64,000 nucleotides of DNA from Scilla litardierei (Eukaryota > Streptophyta > Magnoliopsida > Asparagales > Asparagaceae): assembly GCA_030789695.1 (NCBI GenBank), contig JAULAV010008712.1:1-64000 (forward strand). The letters are read 5' to 3'. Below are positions 44,556 to 56,419 of the stretch, in pieces. Within the stretch, counting starts at the first letter, position 1. Each line of letters opens with the position of its first letter. The notes beneath the pieces were generated by a model. The model saw nothing but the letters and a program-made list of their open reading frames with translations. It was not told where the DNA came from and made no database searches. A program made the position numbers and the translations under genes.

Positions 44556-45222
44556 GAAAGGCTGGGATGGTAGAGAGGAGGAGAGATCACCTAGGGTGGA
44601 AGACCGACGGACGGCGACGGCGGGTTTGGTCGGAAAACGGCCGGAAGTCGAACGGGCTGAGCGGGGGTCGGGGGTTTTGAGCAGGAGAGAGGGGAATTTT
44701 GATCGACTTGAATGAAAAGAAGTCGACTGGATGGAGTTTTAATCGGTCGGAAGTCGAAAAGACCAATCAGTCCCCGGCACAACTAGTCGGTCAAAGTTCA
44801 AGCACTGACCGACCAGATCACGATCTAGTCGGTCGGTCAATGAGCTTGAACCGACTAGTTGTAAATAGTAACTAAAGGCAAATTTCCTGACAAGATTTAG
44901 TCGGTCTAAGCTCATTCACTGACCGACTAGAACTGAATCTAGTCAGTCGGCCAATGAACTTGGACCGACTAAGAGAGTTCAAAAATTGAAAATCTTTGAA
45001 ATTTGATTTCTCTCCTAATCACACATGGATGAAACATCAAAATACTCTCATTAATCATTATACTACCCCATTAAACATCGAAAATCTGAAATTTGACGAT
45101 TACGCACAAATTGAGCGAAAATTCCGAAAATTCAACAAAAATCCAGAAAATTTCAATACTTCAAGCATGAGCAAATATAATGAATAGAATAACATGCAAG
45201 AATATTGAAAAACATATGAATC
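44556..45222 (-). other. Spacer between extra ORF and RT-RNaseH of element E
   Basis: No coding domain seen. Two more actagtcggtc palindromic units, like those in the LTR, lie at about 44780-44975. Confidence 0.55.
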
Positions 45223-46470
45223 CTAAATCTCGGATTCACCCATAATCCCCAATTCTCGACGTATCCGCACAAAGGAGTCCTCCTTTAGGGGTTTCGTGAA
45301 AATATCGGTGATTTGCTTCTGGGTTTCAACGTACACTAATATGATGTCCTTTTTAGCAACATGATCATCTAAGAAATGGTGTCGGACATCTATGTGTTTC
45401 GAACGGGAATGGTGTACCGGGTTCTTGGAAAGACATATTGCACTTTGGTTGTCAACCATGATAGGGCAAGTATCACAGTTTATACCAAAGTCTTTAAGTG
45501 TGTGTCTCATCCAAAGAACTTGAGCACACGCGGCACTGGCGGCAATGTATTCCGCCTTGGTGGTTGAAAGTGATACGGAATTCTGCTTCTTGGAAAACCA
45601 AGAGACAAGAGAATTTCCTATAAAATGGCAAGTGCCACTAGTACTTTTCCTATCGGATTTGCATCCCGCATAATCGGCATCACTATATGAGATTAACTCA
45701 TATAAGCTAGATTTTGGATAAAGTAATCCAAAATCAAGTGTATAACTTAGATAACGGAAAATACGTTTTACCGCTACTAAGTGTGACTCCTTAGGTTGGG
45801 ACTGATAACGAGCACATACGCATACGGCAAACATAATATCGGGCCTACTTGCGGTAAGATAAAGTAAACTACCAATCATACCTCGATATAGATGAATGTC
45901 TACATCCTTACCGCCCGTATCCTTATCAAGATGCGTAGTCGTGCTCATTGGAGTCTTCTTTCCGGAGGCATTCTCCATTCCAAATCGCTTTAGCAACTCC
46001 ACCGTATACTTCGTTTGGTGGATGAAGATTGCATCGTCCATTTGGCGAATTTGGAGACCTAAGAAATATTTGAGCTCACCCATGTGGCTCATCTCAAATT
46101 GATCCTTCATCACATTAGAAAACTCTTCGCAAAGAGTAAAGTTAGTAGCACCGAAAATGATATCATCAACATATATTTGAACTAAAATTATATCATTATT
46201 CGAATACTTAACACATAATGTGGAATCAACTTCTCCCATTTTAAATCCTAAATCCAAAAGAAAATTCTTTAGACGGTCATACCAAGCTCGAGGAGCTTGT
46301 CTCAAACCGTAAAGAGCTTTCTTAAGTTTAAAAACATGATTTGGAAATTTTTCATTTATAAAACCCGGAGGTTGAGAAACATAAACTTCCTCAACAACAT
46401 CTCTGTTTAAAAATGCACTTTTTACATCCATTTGAAATAATTTAAAATCCTTATGACATGCAAAAGACAA
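45223..46470 (-). CDS. Element E reverse transcriptase and RNase H (open segment)
   Basis: 415 codons. RT: FQMDVKSAFLN, KALYGLRQAPRAWYD, YVDD at residues 100-103, MGELKYFLGLQI. RNaseH: YSDADYAGCKSDRKS, TKAEYIAASAA, VDNQSAICLSKNP, KHIDVRHHFLDDH and DIFTKPL. All acidic residues are present. Met 46470 is internal: the same frame continues upstream beyond a TAA at 46486-46488. The motif set is SIRE-like. Confidence 0.92.
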   Translation of the reverse strand: MSFACHKDFKLFQMDVKSAFLNRDVVEEVYVSQPPGFINEKFPNHVFKLKKALYGLRQAPRAWYDRLKNFLLDLGFKMGEVDSTLCVKYSNNDIILVQIYVDDIIFGATNFTLCEEFSNVMKDQFEMSHMGELKYFLGLQIRQMDDAIFIHQTKYTVELLKRFGMENASGKKTPMSTTTHLDKDTGGKDVDIHLYRGMIGSLLYLTASRPDIMFAVCVCARYQSQPKESHLVAVKRIFRYLSYTLDFGLLYPKSSLYELISYSDADYAGCKSDRKSTSGTCHFIGNSLVSWFSKKQNSVSLSTTKAEYIAASAACAQVLWMRHTLKDFGINCDTCPIMVDNQSAICLSKNPVHHSRSKHIDVRHHFLDDHVAKKDIILVYVETQKQITDIFTKPLKEDSFVRIRRELGIMGESEI

Positions 46471-46485
46471 TAATAATCTAATTGA

Positions 46486-47871
46486 TTATAATCTATCTAC
46501 CGGAGCGAAGGATTCTTCGAAATCAATACCTTCCTCTTGACGGTAGCCTTGAGCAACTAACCGAGCTTTGTTCCGGACGACGACTTGGTTTTCGTCGGTT
46601 TTGTTCTTGAAGATCCACTTTGTCCCTATGACGGTGTGGTTCTTCGATGGCAATGGAACAAGCTCCCAAACCTCATTCCTCTCGAATTGAATGAGTTCCT
46701 CCTCCATGGCTAAGATCCAAGCACCATCTTCGCACGCTACATTAACATTCTTTGGCTCAATCGAGGAGGCAAAGGCACAATGAGCGAAGTAGTTCACTTG
46801 TGATCTCGTCTTGACACTATCATGGATATTGCCAATGACTTGCTCATGAGGATGGTCACGAACGGTATGAAGTCGTTTGGGAATACCTTGATCACTAGGA
46901 ACATTCTCAACAACTTCATTAGTATGGTTAGTCTCAATAGAATCAATAGAATCAATAGAGTTAGAATTACCAATTGAATCACATAAGACATCCATGGAGT
47001 CATCATCATTAGTAATTCTAGTTGGAACAAATCCTTCATTAAATGAAACATGAAGTGATTCCTCGATCGTTGAGGTTCGTTTGTTGTATATCCGGTAGGC
47101 TTTGCTACGCGAAGAATATCCAACAAAAATCCCCTCATCAGATCTTGGATCGAATTTGTCCAAACTACCATACGTGTTCTTAATAAAACATTTTGAACCA
47201 AAAACACGAAAATGTTTAACTTGAGGCAACCTACCAAACAACAATTCATAACAAGTTTGTTTAGTGCCTGGCCTCAAAAGTATTCTATTAAACACATAGC
47301 AAGCTGTGTGTACCGCTTCCGCCCAAAATTGATGGCCAAGTTGGCTATCATCAAGCATAGTGCGAGCACACTCCACTTGCGTCCTATTCTTTCTCTCAAC
47401 AACACCATTTTGAGGAGATGCGCGAGGGAAAGAGAAGGTGTGTGTAATACCAACTTCATCACAAAATGTCTCAAAAGACTCATTCTCAAATTCACCTCCA
47501 TGATCACTACGAATAGTGACAATGGTGGTTCCTAAGAGATTTTGTACTTTCTTAACAAAAATTGTGAAGTTTTCAAAAGCTTCATTTTTATTACATAATG
47601 AAAATACCCAAGTAAATCTTGAAAAGTCATCAACGATGACAAGTCCATATCTAGCATTACCTAATGAAGCAACTCTAGTTGACCCAAATAAATCTAGATG
47701 TAATAGCTCTAGAGGCTGCTTAGAAGAAATGCTTTTCTTAGGTTTAAATGAAGATTTTGGAAGCTTACCTCGTTGACACGAGTCACAAAAGCTTTTCTTT
47801 TGAAAGACAAGCTTAGGGAAGCCTCTAATAGAATTTAACTTGGAAAGCTTAAAAAGTGTTCCAAAGTTCAC
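46486..47871 (-). pseudogene. Element E integrase and RT N-terminus
   Basis: 461 codons. Zinc-finger remainder (FCDSCQRGK), integrase core with Asp in HLDLFGS, Asp in RSDHGGEF and Glu in NGVVERKNR, C-terminal FGSKCFIKN and IFVGYS, acidic linker, then RT start (GTKWIFKNK, KARLVAQGY, EESFAPV). It ends at a TAA where RT should continue in frame. Its upstream side is shifted relative to protease by the TA repeat at about 47956-47968. Confidence 0.9.
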
Positions 47872-47948
47872 ATGACCAAAACGTCGATGCCATAAGTGTT
47901 GTTCACTTGTGTTGGCAATAAGACATTGTTCATGTGATCTTGGAAGAT

Positions 47949-48284
47949 CTAGGATATATATATATCCTTATAGCGTGTGCCGGAAAACAATAATTCATTA
48001 TTATCTTTTCTTAAAATATGGCACATTCCTTTCGCAAAGTTAACTTTGTAACCTTTGTCACAAAGTTGACTTATTGAAATAAGATTGTGGTTTAATCCTT
48101 TAACAAGGTAAACACCACATATAAGGGGTTTAGAAGGATTACCCACTTTACCAACACCTATGATGGTTCCGCTCTCGTTGCCTCCAAATACGACGCGGTT
48201 TCCAATTTCCATGGGAACCACTCCGGAGAGCAATTGAGCGTCACCCGTCATGTGTTTTGAACACCCGCTATCGAGTATCTAATT
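47949..48284 (-). pseudogene. Element E protease region
   Basis: ILDSGCSKHMTGD (near 48242-48278) is the Copia protease motif, immediately preceded by TAG 48279-48281 where relatives have Trp. The following ISISQLCDKGYKVNF is the normal continuation. The frame stops at 47949-47951 after a TA dinucleotide tract. Confidence 0.85.
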
Positions 48285-48394
48285 CCCCTTGGAGCTAAAT
48301 TTAAATTTGTTGCTCCTTTTCTTTTTCTTTTCCTTGAGTACCTAAAGATAGAAAATTTCATATCATGGTACCCAAGGTCATTGGGTCCAAAAGA

Positions 48395-50641
48395 TTAGAC
48401 CTTTGGAAGCCAAGTCCAATTGGACTTAGACTTCCCCACATAATTTCTACTATGCACAACATCCGAAAAATAAGCATTCATGTAAACTTGTTTTTCATCC
48501 ATGCTTGTGTTCTTTGGGCTCCAAATTGTGAATATTTTGGGATCCCTCATCCTATTGGGTGCATGCATGCGTTGTTGGTTTCTACGTGATGCATGTCGTG
48601 GATAGGCATAAGGAACATGATGGAATGGTGCATGTGGATAATTATTCATACGATGATGTGGGTGAACATATGCATGTGGAGGAACACGTGCGTGAGGGTG
48701 TCTCACATGGTGTGCACATGCCCGTGAACGTGTAGCATAGAAATCATCATATGTGTGAGCCGGTGGAGTTGGACGTGTGTTCCTACGTGGCATAGTATTG
48801 GTGTACATGTAGGCATGGCCCTTCTTTAGAGGTCCACCCAAAGTGGGTTTCTTTCCGAAAGAGGGTGTGGACGAGGTGGAAGCACCATTGGTAGATGAAC
48901 TACCAATAGAGTGTTTGCTACCACTCGTTGAGTCACCGGAAGTTGGCCTAACAAAAGTAGTGGCCGATTTGGTTGAACTTCCCATTGTATACCCCAAGCC
49001 AATGTGGTGATTGGCCGGAAGTAAGTCACTTAGGATTTTATCCAAATGGTCCTTACCCTTATTGAATTTATTAATTCGGCCTAATGTGTTCTCATATTTC
49101 TCGGTGAGAGAACGCGTAGAAGCATCCAAAGTGGATACTTGCGATGTGAGCACATAAACACGAGATTTAAGATTCTCATTCTCAATACTCAAAGTCGAGT
49201 TTTGAGAAGTCAAATCCGCTATTTTGGGTTCCTCCGGATCCTCAATGCTAACATGTTCAAGTTGAGTCTTGAGATTAACAATCTCATTCTTCAACCCTTC
49301 AACAATGGTGTCGTTGTTGGTAATGATAGTTTTAGGCGAGGTTTGAATGCTAGCTAAGTCATCTTTTACTTTAGTATACCTATTTACTAATTTAGTATAC
49401 TTAGACCACAATTGAGAATTAGCATTCCTAAGGTCATCCATAGTTACCTCATCGCCTTCGTTGTCGCTATCATCGGAAGAGGAAGATCCTTGATCATGCT
49501 CCTCTCTTGCCATGAAGCACATGTGTGCCCGTTCCACTTGCTCATCGTCCGACTCTCCGCTTGAGGAATCCTCGGAGTCGGTGAATGTTTCCCCGACAAG
49601 CCCCTTTTTGTACCCTTTTTTGTACTTCTTGGACTTGTCGAATTTAGGCGCCTTCCACTTCTCCTTTTGCTTGTTTAGAGGACACTCCGCTTTCATGTGT
49701 CCTGGCTTGTTGCATTTGAAACACAAAGGAGAGGAGGCGGTAGATGAATTGAACTTCGATTTGTTTTTGAAGTTACCTTTCCGGAAGAACCGGTTGAACT
49801 TCTTGGCCATGAGTGCCATAGACTCCAAGTCCAACTCGTCTTCCGAGTTTTCATCATCGGTTGATGTGGATGCGGATGGAGCGGCCTTGAAAGCAATAGC
49901 CTTCTTCTTTGGCTCGTCTTGCTTTAGGTAGGACTTCATCTTTTCCTGCAACTTCAACTTGCTATCCTTGCGTACCTCATAAGACATCAAGGTACCCATT
50001 AGTTGAATAACGGTATACTTGTTCATATCGTTACCTTCCTCGATGGCGAAGGTGCGCTTTTCCCAACTAGAAGGAAGTCCTTCTATAAGCTTCGAACATT
50101 TCTCCTTTTGGGTGTAGGATTTGCCGAGAGCCTCTAACTCGTTTATGATGTCGACGAAGCGAGCATAATACTCCTTCATCTTCTCACCCTGTAGCATATG
50201 AAACATCTCGTAATCTTTATTAACTACAACGAGTTTAGAGTCTCTTACCCTACTCGTCCCTTCATGTAAGATGAGGAGGGAGTTCTATATTTGATATGCA
50301 CTCTTACATGTGCATATCTTGTTGAAATCCTCGGGCTCCAAAGCACATTGCAAGGCGTTCATTGCCTTGGCATTGCTTACCTCCGCGACGACCTCCGCAG
50401 GAGTCCATTTCTCGAAATCTTCTTCGGTGGGCTCGACATATTCCTTCATCGTGGTCCTCCATAGTGAAGCACTCCGGATGAAAGTTTCCATCCGACATTT
50501 CCAGTACCCGTAGTTGGTACCGTTGAAGAATGGAGGCCTCATTGAGGAATGTCCTTCCATTACCGAAGACGCTCCTTCACGGTTCTTGAAGGTTCTATAG
50601 TCGGAAGGTGGACGAACGGTCTTGTTGTCGTTGGCAGACAT
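48395..50641 (-). pseudogene. gag: Element E gag
   Basis: ATG 50639-50641. The N-terminal Copia Gag (PPFFNGTNYGYWKCRM, ALQCAL) runs to TAG 50285-50287, where relatives have Trp, and continues in the same frame (FHMLQGEKMKEYYARF, LEALGKSY, KLIEGLP). The zinc knuckle CFKCNKPGHMKAEC follows (residues 162-175 counting from Met 50206), then a Ser/Asp-rich stretch, a coiled coil, and a His/Arg/Pro-rich C-terminus. Stop at 48395. Length and order are typical of SIRE Gag. One nonsense codon inactivates it. Confidence 0.9.
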
Positions 50642-50653
50642 AGCTATAGACTT

Positions 50654-50666
50654 GGCTCTTATACCA
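50654..50666 (-). promoter_or_regulatory. Primer-binding site of element E
   Basis: Minus-strand TGGTATAAGAGCC, two bases from the right LTR. One mismatch to the usual initiator-Met site TGGTATCAGAGC. Confidence 0.75.
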
Positions 50667-50668
50667 AA

Positions 50669-52533
50669 TGTAATGCCCTACTAAGCTACTGCACAAGTAC
50701 TAGAGGGGGTGTGAATAGTACTTTAAAATAACAAGGAGTACAATTCCTAATTACTTGCAAACTCTACCAAACAATGCGGAAAAGTAAATGTTAGACAAAA
50801 AAGAAACAATCGCAAACAACGATATTACTGGGTTCGGATCCACCCAAGTCTCTCCGACTTGTTCCCGGTGATCCTACGTCCCAACCACCCGGATCCCCTC
50901 CTTATACTTGAGTTAGAAACCCTAACTCAAGATTTCCACTATGAAATACTTGTGAAGAACCTTCACCAAGTCAAATCATACACAAAGTAATTTGTGACTC
51001 CCACAACCCAGGATCACAAACACAACTCTCACAACCGAGAGATAAACACTTACAAACTGAAAGTAAATGAAATAGAATAACTTACCACAAAATACATATG
51101 CCTTCAGTACACTTACAAATTAGGGCAAGGATGATTTTGGGGAAGATGAAGGCACCAAACCCTAGCTCCAAGATGTAGATCAGCGATGGAGAGCAATGGG
51201 GTTGTTGGTGACCTAGGATCAATCACTTGGCTTGGAAGGCTTCACACTCAATGAATCTCTCTTTGGAAGTAAGAGTGAGGAGAGATTATTGAATGGAATG
51301 AAAGAGCTTTGAATGAGCTTGGAATGATTTCTCTTGATCTCTAAACTTGCAATAATATCAGCCTTGAGTGCAATGAATGCAGCTCAATAAGTATTTATAG
51401 GATAGAGGAGATAGAGAGAGAGAAATTCGAGTCATTAAATGCTCCAACGGCTCTTTTCTGAACCCAACTAGTCGGTCAAAGAATAACCACCGACCGACTA
51501 GTTCATTAACTAGTCGGTCGGTCAATCAATGTAGACCAACTAATGAGAGAACAGAGAAAAGGTCGAAGTTCAGACAAAAGGAACTAGTCGGTCCAAGAAG
51601 AGTAGCTGACCGACTAGTTTCACAACTAGTCGGTCGGTTACTTAACTAAGACCGACTAAGAGATAAAACTGAAGTCTGAGCACAAATTGATTTAGTCGGT
51701 CCAAGAACAAATGTTGACCGACTAGTTCATCAACTAGTCGGTCGCCAAATGTACATAGACCGACTAACGATAAACAGTAAGTTAGGTGAAAATTGGCATG
51801 TACAGTAAAGCTCAACTAGTCGGTCCAAGAAGGAAAGTTGACCGACTAGTTCATCAACTAGTCGGTCGATCAATGAACACAGACCGACTAATGATAAACA
51901 GTAGCTCAGGCTCAAAGTTGCATGTACAGGGAAAGCTCAACTAGTCGGTCACAGAAGCATCACTGACCGACTAGTTCACAAACTAGTCGGTCGGTGAGTC
52001 AACTTAGACCGACTAACTGTAAACAGTAAAGAGCTTAGAATTGACTGACAAAAACTAGTCGGTCCAAGAAGCTTTGCCGACCGACTAGATCACAATCTAG
52101 TCGGTCAGTTCTTCTTCTTGAACCAACTAACATGCACAAGAAGTCGTGAATCGAAGCGCGAAGCTTCGGGAAAGTTTGTATGGACTTCTACTAAGATCCT
52201 AGAGCTAAGATAGGAGCGTTATGAAGATTTAAACCGTAAGACCTACTCAAGGCTTAACATTCTACGAAAGAAGCATAAAGACTATAAATAAAACTTGACG
52301 ATACCGTCTTCAATAGCTTCAATCGAATCTTCATGACTTCTAAAATGGTCCATAAGCTTCAACGAAGCTTTAGGCATACGATCACGTGCTTTGAGAAGTC
52401 TCGAGATGTCGTTTTGGATGTTCATATGAATTTGGCGACGATCTCCATAACTGCGCTCACAAATTGTTAGTTCACGATAGATTTATGTTTGTTCATCATC
52501 TAAAACCAAATCCGGGGAGTCCAATATCCAACA
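50669..52533 (-). repeat. 5' LTR of element E (right copy)
   Basis: 1865 bp. Minus-strand TATA word near 51391-51399. Palindrome array at about 51465-52110. About 45 differences from the left copy. Confidence 0.95.
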
Positions 52534-55500
52534 AATTGTACCGAGCTCAGAAAAATTCCTAAAAATGTCTGTTGGAACCAGGAGATCGCCATTTTCAATT
52601 GAAAAATTAATGAAGACAAAATTAGGCTATAAAAATCATAACATTTAATATAAAGATTCTTATCTTACAAAAAATTTAGAAAATAGCGCGGAGCTAAGAA
52701 AAATCCCGCAAAAATCTTCATTGAAACCGGGAGATCATTATCTGCTACGAAAAAAATAAGAGAAGACAAAATTAGGCCAAAAAATTCATATCATTTAATA
52801 AAATTATCCATATCTTCGAGAAAATGTAGAAAAATCATCTCGAGCTCAGAAATATCCGTAAAAAATGTCCGTTTGAATCGAAAAATCGCCATCTCCATTT
52901 GAAGATAAGACAAAATTAGACTATAAAAAGCATATCATTTAATAAAATGATTATATCTTCAATAACTTGTATAAAATAGCCCCAACCTCAGAAAAATCCA
53001 CAAAATGTCTGTTGGAACCAAGAGCTCGCCATATTCAACGAAAAAAATAAGAGAAGACAAGCTTATGCTATAAAAATAATACATTTAATAAAAAGATGCA
53101 TATCTTTTATACAATTTAGTAAATAGCCTCGAGATCAGAAAAATACACAAAAAATTCCGTTGGAAACGGGATATCACCGTCTTCAACTGAAAATAAGAGA
53201 AGACAAACTTAGTCTATAAAAATCATATCGTTTTATAAAATGAACCACATCTTCAATAAACTGTAGAAAATATTCTCGAGCTTAGAAAAATATGCAAAAA
53301 TGTCCGTTGGACCCGGAAGTTCGCCATCTTCAAAAAAATAAGAGAAGACAAAATTAGGCCAAAAAATTATATCATTTAATATAAAGATCCATAAGTTTCC
53401 CAAAATGTAGAAAACTATTCCGAGGAAATATGTCTGTTGGAACCCGGAGATCGCAAATATGTCTGTTGGAACCAGGAGATCGCCAAGTTCAACAGAAGAA
53501 AAGAGAAGACAAAATTAGGCTACAAAAATCATTTCATTTAATAAAAAGATCCATATCTTCAATAAAATGTAAAAAATAGCCACGAGCTCAGAAAAATCCA
53601 GAAAAATGTCCATCGGGAAATCGTCATTTTCAACTAAAAAATACGGGAAGACCAAATTAGGCTATAAAATCCTATCATTTAATTAAAATATACATATCTT
53701 ACAAAAATATAATAAATAGCGCGTAGATCAGAAAAATCCGCAAAAATGTCTGTTGGAACCGGGAGATCGCCATCTTCATCTGAAAAATAAGAGAAGACAA
53801 AATTAGGCCCAAAATCGTATCATTTAATAAAAAGAAAAGTATCTTCTAGAAAATATAGAAAATAGACACGAGGTCAGAAAAATTCGTAAAAATATCCATT
53901 GAACCGGGAGATCGCCATCTTCAACTTAAAAAATAAGGGAAGACAAACTTTGGCTATAAAATTTATATCAATTAATAAAAAGTTTCATATCTTCCAGAAA
54001 TAGAAAACAGTTTGGAGCTCAGAAAAATCCGTAAAAATGTCTGTTAAAACCGGAAGATTGCCATCTTCAAAGAAAAAATAAATGAAAACAAAATTAGGCC
54101 AAAAATTTATATCATTTAATAAAAAGTTTCGTATGTTCCCGAAAATTTAGAAAATAGCCCCGAACTACGAAAAATACTCAAAAATGTCCGTTGGAAACGG
54201 GAGATTACCATCTTCAACTAAAAATAAGAGAAGACAAACGTAGGCTATAAAAATCCTATAATTTATTATTCATATTCATGCTTACAGAAAATGTAGAAAA
54301 TAGCCCGGAGTACAGAAAAATATGCAAAAATGTCTGTTGGAACTGTCAGTTTACCAACTTCAACGAAAAAATAAGAGAAGACAAAATTAGGCAATAAAAT
54401 CGTATCATTTAATATATAGATTCATATCTAATAGAAAAGGTAGAAAATTGATCGGAGTTTAGAAAAATCGGCAAAAAATTTTGTTGGAACCGGGAGATCG
54501 ACATTTTCAACTAAAAAAATAAGAGAAGACAAAATTAGGTAATAAAAATCATCTCATTTAATAAAAAGATACATATCTTCAATAAACTGTGTAAAATAGT
54601 CACAAGCTCAGAAAAATCCGCCCAAATGTCCATGGAACCGGGAGATCGCCATCTTCAACAGAGAAATAAGAGAATACAAAATTAGGCTATAAATATTATA
54701 TCATTTAATATAAAAATCCATGTCTTACAAAAAATGTAGAAAATTGACAGGAGCTAAGAAAAATTCGTAAAAAGGTCTGTTGGAACCGAGAGATTGCCAT
54801 ATTCAATGGAAAAACAAGTGAAGACAAAATTCGGCATAAACTATATTATTTAATAAAAAGTTCCATATATTTCAGAAAATATAGAAAATTGGCTCAGGTC
54901 AGAAAAATCCGCAAAAATGTCCGTTGGAACCGGGAGATCGCCATCTTCAACTAAAAAATAAGCGAAGAAAAACTTAGGCTATAAAAATCATCATTTAATA
55001 AAAAGATCAATATCCTCAATTAACTGTATAAATAGCCTCGAGCTCAGAAAAATCTGCAAAAATCTCTAGTGGATCCAAGAAATTGTCAACTTCTTCTGAA
55101 AAATAGAGAAGACAAAATTCGGACAAAAAAATCATATCATTTCATAAAAATATACATATCATTCAGAAAATGTAGAACAACAGACTCAAGCTAAGAAAAA
55201 TCCGCAAAAATGTCCATTGGAACCGGGAGATCACAATCTTCAACTAAAAAAATTAAGAGAAGACGAATGTAGATGATAAAAATTATATCATTTATATAAA
55301 TGTAGAAAATAGCACCGAGCTTAGAAAAATCCGTAAAAATATCCGTTGGAACAGGGAGATCGCCATCTTCAACTTAAAAATAAGAGAAGATAAAATTAGG
55401 CCAAAAATCATATCATTTAATAAAAAGATTTATATCTTCCAGAAAGCTAAGAAAATAGTCTCGAGATCAGAATAATATGCAAAATGTCCTTTAGAAACGA

Positions 55501-56419
55501 GAAATCGCTATCCTGAACTAAAAAAAGAAGACAAAATTAGGCCTAAAATCATATCATTTACTAAAAAGATCCATAACTTATCGAAAATGTAGAATACAAC
55601 CCCAAGATTAGAAAAATCCGACAAAATGTCCCTTGGAATCGGGAGATCGACATCTTCAACTGAAAAATAAGAGATGACAAATTAGGTTATAAAAATCATA
55701 TCATTTAATATAAAGATTCATGTTGTACAAAATATAGAAAATAGTCCGGAGCTAAAAATATCCGCACAAATGTCTATTGGAACCCGGAGTTCGCCATCTT
55801 CAAATTAAAAAAAGTGAAGACAAAATTAGGCCAAAAAATCAAATCATTTCATAAAAAGATACATATCTTCCAGAAAATGTAGGAAAATAGTCTTAAGCAA
55901 AGAAAAATCTGCGAAAATGTCTGTTGGAACCAAGATATCGCCATCTTCAACTAAAAAAATAAGAGAAGACAATAATAAGACCGCCATCTTCAACTGAAAA
56001 AATAATAAAAAAACAAACGTAAGCTATAAAAATCATTTTATTTAATAAAAAGTTCTATATCTTCCATAAAATTTAAAAAATAGAACCGAGTTCAAAAATA
56101 TACGCAAAAATATCCGTTGGAACTAGCAGATCGCCATCTTTAACTAAAAAAATAAGAGAAGACAACATTAGGATATATAAATCATTTCATTAATAAAAAG
56201 ATCCATTACTTTTCGAAAATGTAGAAAATACACGGGGGTTGAGAAAAATCCGCAAAAAATGTTTACTGAAACTGGGAGATCGCTATCTTCAACTAAAAAG
56301 TAAGAGATGACAAATTAGGTTATAAAAATCATATCATTTAATATAAAGATTCATGTTATACAAAAATATAGAAAATAGTCCGGAGCTCAAAAAAATCTGC
56401 ACAAATGTCCATTGGAACC
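52534..56419. repeat. AT-rich tandem satellite, block 3
   Basis: Same family and orientation. Joining 40988 to 52539 restores the monomer (gtagaaaattg then taccgagctcag). Contains a local duplication near 53420-53475. From about 55560 to the end it shows a four-monomer higher-order pattern of about 630 bp that continues after element F. Confidence 0.95.

Larger units (their letters stand above)
40989..52533 (-). mobile_element. Element E: SIRE-like Ty1/Copia LTR retrotransposon
   Basis: LTRs begin TGTAATGCCC and end CCAACA/CTAACA, with flanking AATTG (40984-40988 and 52534-52538). Minus orientation: the PBS-like site is at 50654-50666 and the PPT at 42850-42863. The order is gag with CCHC knuckle, protease, integrase, RT-RNaseH, then an extra ORF before the 3' LTR, as in SIRE/Maximus elements. 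It is inactivated by at least three stops and a TA-repeat frameshift. LTR mismatch is about 2.4% by eye. Confidence 0.94.
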
